Shown here piece by piece: positions 47,253-58,724 of a stretch of DNA of 64,000 bases; position 1 is the first letter of the stretch; each line of letters starts with the position of its first letter. The notes beneath the pieces are model-generated. The model ran no database searches and had not been told where the DNA came from. It saw nothing but the letters and a program-made list of their open reading frames with translations. A program made the translations under genes and the position numbers. The stretch is taken from NCBI RefSeq assembly GCF_000006565.2, contig NC_031475.1:2939189-3003188 (forward strand). Reading direction: 5' to 3'. Source of the DNA: Toxoplasma gondii ME49 (lineage: Eukaryota > Apicomplexa > Conoidasida > Eucoccidiorida > Sarcocystidae).

Positions 47253-47803
47253 CATGTATATGTAGAACGGTGTGTCAGTGTGTCCTGTGTTTTCTGCTGG
47301 CGATGAGGAGAGCAACAGCATCCGCATATGTCTTTTCTGTAGAAGAGAGGTGAATTCGCGTTGAATAAAGTAAGAGTGAAGAGTGCAATGGAATTTCGGA
47401 CTCCGCGAATCTTTTAATCTGATTCACTCCTGGAAAGCCGACCTCGAATCCAGAGCCTTTCACAATATCAGGAGCTTCACCCGTCGCGTTTGCTGCGTTG
47501 CTGCGAAGCCAGTCTCGGCCTGGAAGGCGGAAAGCCTTTCAGGGAAGAAGCAACCGAGATTATGAGAAAGAGTAGAAAGAATGTCCATCTCGAGATGTAC
47601 CTAGAGAGAACTGGTAGACAGACATATGTATCCTAGAAGTTGAAATACCACCATATATGTGGAGAGATACAGATAGCGGTGTAGAGAAGGAGTGATCCAG
47701 TTACATAAACACATATTTTAAAAACTAAAATATGTACGTATATATACTTAAAATCATGCACTATTCAGCAGGAAGATGTACAGAGAGTGGCTTTAGGTGT
47801 GTG

Positions 47804-47838
<35 letters not shown>

Positions 47839-47843
47839 ATGCG

Positions 47844-47882
<39 letters not shown>

Positions 47883-48271
47883 GCGTACATATGCGCATAT
47901 GTATGCATGCACATGTATGAAGAGAGAGTTAATAAAAGGGTGGCGCCGAGGAAGAGAGGAAGAAGCGGAGAAGACTGGCAGGAAAGAAGCTGGGGAAAGA
48001 CTCGAGAAAAGGGGAGGCCTTGTGAGTGGCGAGAGGAAGGAGCAACGTCGAAAAAGTATCGTCTCCCGCGCCTCGGATTCGAGCTGTCTCGACACCTCGC
48101 CGCAGGTACAGACACACGAGTTCACACCTGTGTGTGCATTTCTCTACTTTTTGAGACAGAAAACAAGACAAACGGATACAGACTTGCACGCAAATCTATG
48201 CAGTCTACAAATATATATATATATATATATTCATATTGTAATAAATATGCATAAATAAATACGGATTTCTG
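47253..48271. other. Repeat-rich spacer, no gene seen
   Basis: Contains long TA arrays at about 47805-47836 and 47847-47881 and a shorter one at 48211-48231. Frames through this stretch encode Ile-Tyr runs from the repeats and are not genes. Confidence 0.6.
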
Positions 48272-48286
48272 TACACGCGTGAGTGT

Positions 48287-48605
48287 GTGTCTGCAAGTAT
48301 AGCCGCAGCTCTCTTGCTCGCTACAAACGCGTTCTTTTTCCGTTCGACATCGTCATGTGGACTCATGGGCTTCTGGATTTTTGGAATGGCAGTTTCTGCC
48401 CTTTGGCTCGTTTCTGCCGCCTCATGCGAAGGCAACGCGGCGGACCACAGACGGCGACTTTTGCCAGTTCTTCGTCGTTCCGCTTCAAGAGCAACAAATC
48501 GAGAGACTCCCCGAGTTCAAGTGCGTCAAAAAGCAAAGGCACAAAGCTTCAATCGCATTCTACAGATTCGATCCCCGACCTCAACCAGTCTCCCCGCCAC
48601 CTGCA
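48287..48605 (+). CDS. Candidate exons of a small membrane protein (low confidence)
   Basis: One frame encodes two hydrophobic segments, AAALLLATNAFFF and LMGFWIFGMAVSALWLVSAA, at about 48299-48430. A different frame from about 48450 to 48605 encodes soluble-looking sequence (FCQFFVVPLQEQQIERLPEF). An AG at 48448-48449 could start the second segment, but no good donor was found for the first, and neither start nor stop is secure. No family recognised. It could equally be chance. Confidence 0.25.
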
Positions 48606-49817
48606 TATGTCACTTACACCAACGCATGTGTACATACATATGCATATGCATGCAGAGTCAGTGACGTCCGTATACATACACATATATATATATATATGCT
48701 ATATGCATATGAATGTTTTCCTGCGCCTCGACCTACTTGGAGGATCACTTCCAAGCTGCGTCGTGTGTATTGACCTCTCTGCGGAGGACGGAAGGCCTCC
48801 GAGAGAGCGACAGACGCAAAGATGCACATGCGAGAAAAAAAGGGATGTCCAGCAGATCCAACTTTTGTGGTAGAGAGACCCCCAGGATCGATTCTTCACA
48901 TGCACATGCGTTTGCATGTAGAAATAAATATATAAATATAAATATATATATTTATTTATATGTATATATATATGTATGTGTATTGAATACAAACTACAGA
49001 CAGGCCGATATCTCTGTACGTACCCCTGCAAATAAAGGGAAACAAAGTTGCACATATGGATCGACACCAGGAAATCTAAACGCATGCGCATATCAATACG
49101 TACACATATCTGTATATTTATATAGAGATTTATCCTTCTTGAATTCGGCGTTTTTTCAGAACTCGAAGAGCTCGTCGAGAGCAGCGAGGAAGCCTTGAGG
49201 TGTCGCTTGCATACTTTCTGGGGCTCGCATCTCTGTCGTCGCCGCCTGTCGTCTGTCACAGAAAGGAAAGTGAGGACGAAATGCATTTTTTTTCTTGCGG
49301 TTCGCCAACAACAAAAGACGATTCTTTTTCTCTCATTTCTTCCCTCTTTTGTGAAAAACTCTACATCTCCTTCCACCCGGATGTTCGCTTCCCCTCGCCT
49401 TGCATCCTCTTGTTTTGTGTCTCTACAGTTTCTCATTCGTTTTGTTCTCGCTTCTTCATTCCCTCGTTCTTGTCTTCTCGTGTGCTTCTTCGTGGTTCCC
49501 CCGCCTCCTCTCGTTTTTTCTCTTGTCTCTTCTCGTACGTCTTCGTTTCTTCCTTTCTCTTCTACAGCTCCAAATTCTCTTCTGTTCTCTCTTCTCTCTT
49601 CTCTCCCCAGTCCCTCCTCTGTTCTCGTTTTTTACTTCTTCTCCTTCCTTCCCTGTTTCCGCTCTTTTTCCCCTGAGGTCAGCCTTGTTCACCTATGTGT
49701 CGCTCTCTCCCTCTTTCTCCATTCTTCTTTTTCCTTCTTCCTCTTCTCTGTTCCTCTGTGTCTTTCTCCTTCCTTTCGATTGCTTCTTTCTTCCTTGCCC
49801 GCTCCGCGGTTCTGAGC
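48606..49817. other. Spacer, no gene seen
   Basis: Contains AT-rich microsatellites (about 48676-48700 and 48925-48980) and a long pyrimidine-rich stretch at about 49310-49790 on the plus strand, likely 3' flank of the minus-strand gene. No supported gene. Confidence 0.5.
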
Positions 49818-51024
49818 TTACACGCCGTAAGCAGCCCCTGCGCTCTCCAAGTCCTCCTGGGTCGGTGGGATCGCGGCGCGTGGAAGGTGGGCGCGAGCGA
49901 GAGGGGAGAACTGTGCGCGGTCTCGCACTCCGAGCAGTTCCTCGGTCCGGCTGTCTCCTTCTGCAGGCGAGCAGAAGCCTGGCGCGACGGCTTCGTCGAG
50001 GTCGGCGATGTCCTCGTAGGCGCGGAGCGCGGCGATTTTTCCTTCCACTGCGTCGGCCTCGGAGACCCGCAGCTGGGAGGTCAAACGGATCGTGTAGTAG
50101 AAGATGAGGAAGAGAAAAAGGGCGAGGAGCGCCGAGGCTGAGATGGCGATCCAGTCCTCGAAAAGCAGAAAGACCAGTGGGAGGTTCGAGAGGTAGAAGG
50201 AAAGCAGACCGAGGAAGAAGAACGCAAACACGTACGAATGCTCCGACTTCAAGCTGTCGACAGCTGTATGTACACTTCGGATCCCGTCGGGACCTCGAAG
50301 CGCCAATCCTGGACCCCACATGCAGCAGAGCGTTGTGGTGACGACGACGCACATCTGGAGGCCGAGCGCCAGAGCGGCGAGGAGAAGGTAAAGAGACTCG
50401 AGGAAAAACGACGCGTCTTTCGGCAGAGACGCTGTAATCAACGAAAACGAAAAACCTGCTAACAGTGCGCCTGAAGAGAGACGAAAGAGACACATAACAG
50501 AAAACATCTGACGTGTGTGTGTGTGTTTTAGAACGGACTGTCTGGAGGCGTAGGACTCTCTCCCTCTTGAGCTCGTTCTTACCACGACTGCCCTCCTTTC
50601 CAGCCGCCTTCTTTCTTTGCTTTCCTCGGCCTACCGCCGTCTTCCCTCCCTGGTCCTTCTCCTCCTTCTCTCTCGCCTCTCCCTTGACGCACCAACCTCT
50701 CTGTGTCTTCGCTTTTTCTTCCCTCTCTCCTTCACCCCTGGCGCGCCTACGCGAGTGAAACAAAGAAAGAAGAGAACGAAAACAGGAAAGAAGAAAGAGG
50801 AGCAGGAGAAGAGGAAAAAGAGGAGAGGCAGAAGAGAAAGAAGGGGGAGTAGAGGAGGAAAGTAGAGAGCAGAACGAACGAGAGAGGCAAGGAATGAAAG
50901 CGGACGCACCTTGCTGAGACAAAGTCCAATAGTTGTTCGTATACCAGTCGAGTTCCAGCTTCCGGATTTCCACTTGCCGCTTAGCCACGGCAGTGACAAC
51001 CTGATTCTTGTAGAGTTGCAGCAT
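49818..51024 (-). CDS. Four-helix membrane protein, Orai-like topology
   Basis: Two exons, 51024-50910 (donor GTGCGT) and 50470-49818 (acceptor after a pyrimidine tract), join in phase to give about 255 residues. A basic N-terminal helix (VTAVAKRQVEIRKLELDW) leads into TLSQQGALLAGFSFSLI, the first hydrophobic segment. Segments two to four are LYLLLAALALGLQMCVVVTT, VFAFFFLGLLSFYLSNLPLV and ISASALLALFLFLIFYY. The C-terminus is hydrophilic. The layout, and the similarity of the first helix to the Orai SALLxGF block, resemble Orai calcium channels. However, the acidic selectivity-filter residue expected in helix one is not seen. It may instead belong to an uncharacterised protist family. An additional 5' exon is possible because upstream sequence remains open. 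Confidence 0.7.
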
Positions 51025-52716
51025 TGCGGTGGATAAAAGGGAGGAAAACAAAAAAAGAATCGCAGGGCGACTCTGCGACAAGAGAATCCTCTGGAAGAGC
51101 AGGAGATAGAGAGAGGAGACGGGGATGGCACAGCAGAGACTGGGCAAGGCAAGGAAGCAAGTGAAAAGCAAAAACAGAAGAGGGAAGCGACGCGCAGAAG
51201 GACTGAGGAAGGATGTAGATCGCTGTGAGAAGACTTGGAACAGAAAGTATCACTAGCGGATGTGATAGAGGAGACAGAGATCGAAAGAGGATGATCTGCG
51301 AGCTGAAAGAGATGGAGAAAAGCAGGAGGCGAGAGGCAACGAGAAGAGACAAACTCGAGGAAAACAGACGAACGGTCATGAACTCCAGTGAAACTGGCTC
51401 TTCGAAGAAGAGGGGGAAGCGCAAGACGGCCGCAAAGAAAAGTTTTTCATGGAGATTCTCCTCCTGCTTCGCCTCTCAATCTTCTTCTTCTCCTTTTCCT
51501 ATTTTTCGTTCTGTCTTGTTCGTCTTCGTTCTCTTCTGGGGTGCCTGCCTGCCTGTGGCAAACGTAAAGTCGAGAGCTTGGAGAGGGAAGGCGAGGTCAG
51601 TGGGTGGAGAAAGCGGCGAGTAGCGACTGAGAAAAAAGATGTTTTATGATTAAGAGGAGAATCGAAAAAGGGATGCAAGATAAGTCACAGAGAGAGGGAA
51701 AACGAGCCGCTGCTGTGTCTTGAGAGTCTGAAAGCTCTCATCCGCGAGACGGGTGGAGAAAACGAGGAATGAACGAGAGAAAGCGAGTTCCGAAAACTGA
51801 CCAGCAGGCGTTTGGTCCCAGCCAGGCGCACCTACACCTCAAGAAGAAAAAAAAGACAGCACAAAAAGGAGCAAGAGAAGAAAATTGAGAGGATCTGCTT
51901 CACTTGAGGTCTCTCGCTGTCTCCACTCTGCGCAAAAGGGCGCTCCCTTTTCGCGAGCGTGTCTTGTCGAAATTTCTGGGGTGTACATACACTCCAGAAG
52001 GTGAGGAGCAGTCGTTTTTTTTGCAGCAAGAAGACACAAAACAGATACTTTTCAAGAGGTGCAAACGGCCTCTTGCTCTCCGAGACTCGCCGCAGAATGC
52101 GCCGCTCTCGAACGGCGCGAACAAGACAAGAAGCCGTTGAATTGGGCCTCCCTGCACTCAACAGTCCGATGCGAAGCGCGAGTCGAGGCGGGGTGTGCGT
52201 ACAGCTCGCGAGTCGCGGCGCCTGGAGGAGAACAAGCTCGCTGCTTCTCGCAGTTCTATCGAATATAAATGAAGAAAAGGAGGCGTTTGTGGCGCTCTCT
52301 GTTGACCAGCGCGAGGCGGTGCAAAAGCCGCGTCCTTTGTCTCTGTTGCCTTCCGGAACCAGGAGGTAGCAAACGCGCGGAGGCATGACGCGAAGAACGG
52401 TGATCCTGTCGCAACGAAGAACGGAAAAATATTGCCTTTTCGACTTTCACTCCTCTTTCGGATCCCGTAGAGGTCCGAGTCTGCTTCCGAGGTCGCTTCC
52501 TTCGAATCCGAGAAAAAACTCAACGGAGTTGCGTCCTCTATGAAACGGGGCGCGGCCCCCATCTATATACACCGACAAGAGCATACGCAGTGGAACAAAT
52601 ACGCGGATCTACGCCTTTATATATACGCTGATTCAATCTGCAAACCAATATCCCTGCATGAATCCAAGACAGAGACACATCCATTCATTTACATATATAA
52701 ATATATATATATAAAT

Positions 52717-52747
<31 letters not shown>

Positions 52748-55177
52748 CAGAAAGAGAGAGAGGCATTGGAGTGACAGATCTCCCAAAAGTATAGGGACAT
52801 GCATGCGAGAGGTATTCGCATGTGCATCTGTATATGGCTGTCGACGAGGTGCGACTTTGTCTACGTTTGTGTGTTTACATGCGCTGCAGTGCGTCCGTCA
52901 TGCAGCAGGGTGGCGGTAAAATGCGAGTGGAGACTCACAAGAATGTACGAAGAGGTTGGGGCAGTCTGAAGAAGATTGACAAGAGCAGGTGTGTGAGACG
53001 AGTCTTGACTGTGGAGAAAGAATGGGTCGTGGACCTCTGTTCACAGAGAGTCGATGCAATGTGGACGTGAGACTGCGAAAGGCTTCGAGAAAGTTTATCC
53101 GGGGAGAGTCGACGCCGAGTTCAACTCCTGCTGGTCCACACCCCCCTGAAAAGGCCTTTTTGCCTGCGCAGGACTCGAGTCAACTGCGACGAAACCTGAA
53201 CGTTTGACCAGACAGGAAGGTGAGTGGAGGCGAAAGACAAGAGATTTCGCAGAAAAGCCTGGCCGGGAGAAAGCTGCGGGGAAAATCTTTTTCACCAATG
53301 AGTGCCTTCTCCAGTGCATGCCCGCAGCCAGCCGTCAGCCCAGCCAGGCTCTTCTTTTTTCTCAGCAAGCACTGGCGAGATTCGCTTCTTTGCGTTTCCT
53401 TGGTCTCTGCTCTGCGGCGCGTTCTTGCAAGTTTTGTGTCTCTCTCCCTCCGTTCATGTCTGTTCCGAGGCCCCAACTCGCGGGGAGATGTGAGGCGAGA
53501 CTGGCGTTCCGCATATCGAGCTGCAGAGGCAGATCCTGCCTCGCGGAGGACGTGTGTGTAGACAAAAAGATATCCCAGAGCATTTCCTAGAAAGGAAAAT
53601 AGACTGCTCTCGGATCTGGAAGGCAGAGACAACTTCTCTTTTCCATATGTCTGCCGCTCCTCACACCGTGCTACATAAACGACACAGCGCCGCGCATGAG
53701 CAAAGAGATGGCGATACGAGAAAGCAAAAAGTCGTCACGATAAGTACGAAGCGAGGCATCTCGCGGTTCGACTTTCCCTAGGCATCTGTAAAAAGGCGTA
53801 CTGAAAGACGTACAGCGGCAAAGCGACTCGCGGCAGGTCGTCTGTGTAGCCGAAAGAAAACTTGGCTTTGTTTGCCAGGAAAGAACATGCAGTCCACTCT
53901 GATCCGCTCCGACGGTTCAACGTGACTTCTGTCAACTCTTCTTCTTGTCTCCTGACGCCGCGCTTTTCGCCTTTGTCACAGAGCTCTCAAACGGCGAAGC
54001 GCGGGGGAGCCTGTTTGGCAGCAGCGAGGAACAGAGAGAAGGCTCTGCCTGACCGCGTTTTCGACTTCTTCTTCTCCACTTTCTCCAGAGAACAGGTTCC
54101 TTCTTTCTATCCGTTCCTTTCTCGGGCCGACAGGACACAAACGCGCACCCCGTCAAACAAATATTTAAATGAACTCAGATCTAAATATGTGAATGTACAT
54201 CCACCTGCACATCTGTATATTTTTATGCAGAACATGCTTTGTACCTGTATGTGTGTACATGTAAATGTTCGCATGCAGATGTGTGTTACATTTGTTTGTG
54301 TCTGGTTAGACCAAAGTGTATATCTGTGAATGTACAAGTCTTGTAGGAAGGCTTTGACAGAACTTGAAGGGAAGCGTGAGCCGACTGGCGCGCGAAAGAC
54401 TGGCACAAAAAGCAGCGAGCTGGACGGAGCGCACCCCGAGGCGAGATTGTCGTTTTTCAAGCTGTGTCGAGCGGAAGAAGGGAACTGCGTTGAGCGAGTG
54501 TTCGATTCTTTTTTTTCTTGTCTTTCCAGCACACAGCAAAGGCCCTCAGAAGCTGGTATGTTGCTGCAACGCGAAAAGACAATCCAACGTTCCTCTCTCA
54601 GCCTCCTTTTTCCCGTCGTTCGCTGGGCATCCGCCTTGCCCGCCGTCTTCCGGGGGAGCTGCCGAGACGGCCTTTCGGGGCTGCATCGCGCGAGAGCTTC
54701 GTGTGTTTCGTCGGTTGTGTTTGTTTTTTATTGAGAGATTCGCTTTTCTTTCGAAACAAGAATCGCCAGCGACGCCGCTCGACCTTTTCGCCGTCGCCGT
54801 TGCATGCCTCGTTCCCGCTGTGTGTGTCGTGTGGATGGGCGCAGAGATGCCCCTGCGGTCGGCAGGACGGGGGGGACCTGAGATTTTTCACGGCGTTTTC
54901 CGGTGAACAGTCGAGGAACCTTTCGAATTTCTCGGAACTTTCTTCAGACGGGATTTCTGCAGGTGATGTGCAGCAAAGGAAACCATATTCTGTCGCCAGT
55001 CTCAGCTCACCGAGAGCGAAGCTGACAACGGGGAGATTCAGCTAGTGATACGCTGGACGCTCTGTCGCTCCAGAAAGGTCGCCTTCTCTCTCCTGTCTCT
55101 CGCGTCAACATTTCTTTTTTCTTGATCCCCGTCTGACCTACATGCTTCCTCGTCTTCCTGTTCACTTGTTGCCGCAG
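51025..55177. other. Region with unresolved exons
   Basis: Probably contains upstream exons of the plus-strand gene ending at 58096, but no complete model could be built. Good plus-strand signals include a GTGAGT donor at 53219 preceded by a short open block, and acceptors at 53985 and 54531 after strong pyrimidine tracts. Frames at 51.8-52.4 kb are open on both strands without recognised similarity. A TA array lies at about 52694-52747. Confidence 0.4.
52690..52748. repeat. (TA)n/(ATAAATA)n array
   Basis: Alternating TATATAAATATATA units over about 58 bases. Confidence 0.9.
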
Positions 55178-56019
55178 CTCTCCAACGGCGTGTGTCTGCC
55201 TTCCACTTTCGACGAAGACCTCTCCTTCTTTGCCAGCCATCGATCTTCACCAGAAGCTGTGACTCGTGAAAGGTCGCTTTTCTCTGCTTCTTCTCGCTCT
55301 GGTGTGTCGTCCACCGGTTCGAGCTGAGTTCTCCCTCCCCCTGCGTACTGCCGACCTTCCTTTTGCCTCTCGCCTGTGGATCTTCTTGGCCTCCCGTCGT
55401 CTGTCTCCTCGCGCGCCTCTTGTCTGGAGTTTCGCAAGATGCTCAGCTTTCTGTCGACTTCCTCCTCCGAGGGTGGGGTATGGGAGTTTCTCTCCGGTGT
55501 CTGCGGACGTCTCTGTGCGCTTCAGCAGGAAGTTTACCACTGCGTCCAAGTGCAGATCCTCGCTCTCGCCGAGGAGATGAGAGAGAAACAAAGCCTTCTC
55601 TTTGCTCTCCTGGGATCCCTCTTCATGGTGGTACGCTTTGAAAAACCTGACGTATCACGCCTCAAGGGCAGCGTAGATCTGCCCAACCGTCATCTGTCGA
55701 CAAGCTGCAAAACGATCATGATCCTCAACAGAGTCGTCTTCTCAATCCGAGTCTGTACACAAAACAAGAATCGAACGTCTCCACAACCAAGCCTCCAAGC
55801 GTCCATCTGTGACGTCTGGCCTCTCCGCAGCGACAGACACTCTCCACTTCGTCTTCTGTTTTCTTCCACCTTCTTGTGCATCCCTTCAGTCTCCTGTCCT
55901 CTCTCTCCACATATCCACATACATACATACATACATAACATACATACATACATACATACATAGACATATATACATGCATATATTTATAGGTGTTTATGTG
56001 GTGAATCAGACATGTATAC

Positions 56020-56053
<34 letters not shown>

Positions 56054-58096
56054 TTGCTATATTCTTGCGATAGAAATAGGCAAGCCGACGAGTAAAGCAC
56101 GCTCTTCAGTGCGGGGTGCAAGGGAGCTCTGTCGACAAATTTATTTTCGATGTTTTCTCGACGCGACACTGGCAGCGTCCTCGAGGCCTCCGTTTTTTGG
56201 TGTGCATGCACCCGAAGAGTCGACCGTGACTTTTCCATGCGTGTCTTTTTGCGGTCCTCTGGAAGGTTTTTGCCATGCGTCCTCCCCTGCGAGTACCGCA
56301 ACTTTTTTCGCTGAATCGAGCGCGTCTTGACAGGTCGCTGTTGAACGTGATCGTCTCCTTGTTTAGCTTTCTTCTCGTCTCTTTCTGTTGCCTTCTCGTG
56401 CAGGTTGTCCTGGCGAAAGTCGTTCTCGTCTGGTTTCGCGTCTCTCGAACGGAAGAGAAGGGTACGTTGGAAAACTCCCGTCAGTCTCTCCAGGTGTATG
56501 TACACCCCAGCGTCACTCGCGAACGTGTGTTGTTTGACCGCCACTAAAAGGCATTTTTTCAATCTCTCCGCCTCTTTCTTCAGGCTTCTCCCCTTGCCTT
56601 CGCGTGTCTCTTCCCCTCTTCTCGCAACGCCCGCGTCGCAGACTCTCTCTCGCTCTGCAGTCCTCTGTGCACATCAGCAGGAGCCGAGACAGAGCCCCCA
56701 CTCCCGGATACTAAAACGCTTCCCTTGTCTCCACTTGTTTTCTCTTTCTCAATGCGAACTCAGCGCGCTTCCGATGCTTCCACTGTCTGTTTCTCTCGCC
56801 ACCGTGTCTCTCTCTGCTCCTTGTGTCTGCCCTGGAGAGTCGGGTGGTATTTTCGTAAAGCACTGGACAGGGTACGAATAGAGACAACGGGTGACCAGAC
56901 TCGACCCTGGGGATTCGCACGAGAACTCCCTGCGGCGGCGTTGATCCGCGCGCCGCAGATGCTCCTGAGGATTCTCCACGCCGTGTGCAGCGCAGAACTG
57001 AAACATCACGGGAGCTGCAACTTGTTGGAGAGTGTACACCGGTGACGGCGGCATTCCGAGGCTCTCCGCTTTTCCTAGACGCTTTTTCTCGCTGCGCCCT
57101 GTGTACCTCAGCTCCTCTTCGTCGCCACGGAGCGAGCTTGAAGGAGAAACAGAACAAGAGTCAGCCTGATAGCGCTCGCGGCGAAAAACGCGCTGTCGCC
57201 TCCAAACCTGCTTCTGCGTCTTCTTCGCGGAGTCTGCCGTTTCCTGTGGTCGTGAAGAAGGAGGCGGAGCGAGAGACGACTGGACGACACCCCCGTCTCG
57301 CGGATCGGCGTCAGGCCGACGTCTCTGAGCAGAGAGGCAGAGGTCGCGCGGAGCAAGACGGCTCGCCACAAACTCGAGGGCGGTCGAGGACCGCCAAGGA
57401 GGCGAAGGGGAAAGGTCGAGAAGCCTCTCGAGTGCGAAGCCTGAAGGGGGGGGTCGCGACGGCTGTCCGCAGCAGCGACAGCAAGGCTCCACGCATCGCG
57501 AAATCCCGTCGAGCTTCCGCGGACAGCGAACTCGAAGAAAAAGTCACCACCACCCGGTAAGTGCCATGAGCCTGAACACAGACATGCAGCGATTCGCACA
57601 TGCATTCATATCAGTGCGTCAAGAGAAAGAGGTGAAGAGACCTACATTTCCAAACGCGTATGTTCATTTGATGTCAACAGACCACGGGAGAGCAAGAAAT
57701 CGACATATACACACATATTTATATTCACATATATATATGTATATGTATATATATGTACATATATATGTATATTTATATATATATATATGTATGTATGTAT
57801 TTGGTGCGTGGAGAAAGAGATCTGCGCGGTGGAGAGAGGACAAGGGAAGGAAAGAGTTTCAACGGGAGACTGCCAGGTGCTTCCGTTGTTCTTGTGTGTC
57901 TGTGTTTGTCTTTGAGTTCCGTCTGTGTCGAGAAGGCGTTTTCTTTCGTGGTTCTCTGTTCAGTTCGCCTCTCTTTTTCACAATGTCTCTGGATTTTTTT
58001 TTCAGATCCGGCCGCGTCAGCAAGCGAACTCCACTGTACCCTGGAATCATCACCTGGGTCGGCAACCGTCCTGTCATCGACTTGACGCAAGACTAG
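55178..58096 (+). CDS. Single-pass membrane protein, 3' exons (unknown function)
   Basis: Five phase-consistent exons are proposed: 55178-55272, 55447-55630, 56404-56461, 57112-57556 and 58006-58096 (stop at 58094). The last three joins are well supported by donors GTACGC, GTACGT and GTAAGT and by pyrimidine-rich acceptors; the first donor (GTCGCT) is weak. The assembled 290 residues contain an amphipathic helix (VWEFLSGVCGRLCALQQEVY). They continue into one hydrophobic helix spanning a junction (SLLFALLGSLFMVVVLAKVV). After it comes a basic, Ser/Lys/Arg-rich tail ending GIITWVGNRPVIDLTQD. The N-terminus lies further upstream and is unresolved. The helix-then-membrane layout is loosely like nuclear-fusion (Kar5/GEX1) proteins, but no diagnostic Cys domain was found. 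Confidence 0.55.
55917..55966. repeat. (ACAT)n tetranucleotide repeat
   Basis: About eleven CATA/ACAT units with one interruption, inside the proposed intron 55631-56403. It is distinct from the TA arrays elsewhere. Confidence 0.95.
56493..56508. repeat. Dispersed near-palindrome GGTGTATGTACACCCC
   Basis: Another copy of the dispersed motif, within the proposed intron 56462-57111, about 30 bases after the donor. Confidence 0.75.
57716..57800. repeat. TA/TATG microsatellite in last intron
   Basis: AT-rich array ending in TGTATGTATGTATTTG, within the intron 57557-58005. Confidence 0.9.
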
Positions 58097-58686
58097 TTGC
58101 GAGAAATGGCCGAAGAGGAGACACGAGGAAGAAACTTCGCGAAGTCGCGTCCATCGACAGCCGCGGGAGCGGCTGTGTTGAAGCGGCGGTTCACCTTTTC
58201 TTTGCGTAGGGGGGGGACTGGCGCCCAGAGTCGTTGCCGACTGCGGGGCGCGGAGAGGAAAAGATTTTGCTGAAACACACAGAAAACGTGGAAGAGAGCG
58301 AGCAAAACACAGCGAGGGCGCGAGAAGCAGTCGTCGAAAGAGAGGCAGAGACACCGGCAAGAGAAGAGTGAGACAGGGTGTTTCGAGTTTTTTGGGGGAA
58401 ACTGTCGAGAGAACGCGGAAGCAGGGACTGAAAGAGAAATGAAGAGACAGGCAAAGCGGTCTCTTCGTCGTCGCCAGGCACGTTTTTCCAGGTCCACTTT
58501 CGCGTTGTTTCCGGAGGAGTTCTTTTCTCCACAAAACCGTCGGAAACGCTTCTCGACTCGCGAGCGCAGTTGCATGTCGCACTCAAAGAGAGCCGCGCTG
58601 CTCAGGAGCTCCCCGAAAATCCAGCTGTCGCGCCTCACTCCCCCCATTCTTCTGTGCCTCAAAATTCATTATCCAAATATACCCAG

Positions 58687-58724
<38 letters not shown>

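Noticed and set aside
49195..50107. Ser/Phe/Leu-rich plus-strand frames
   Set aside because: Arise from the pyrimidine-rich 3' flank and the antisense of the four-helix membrane protein.
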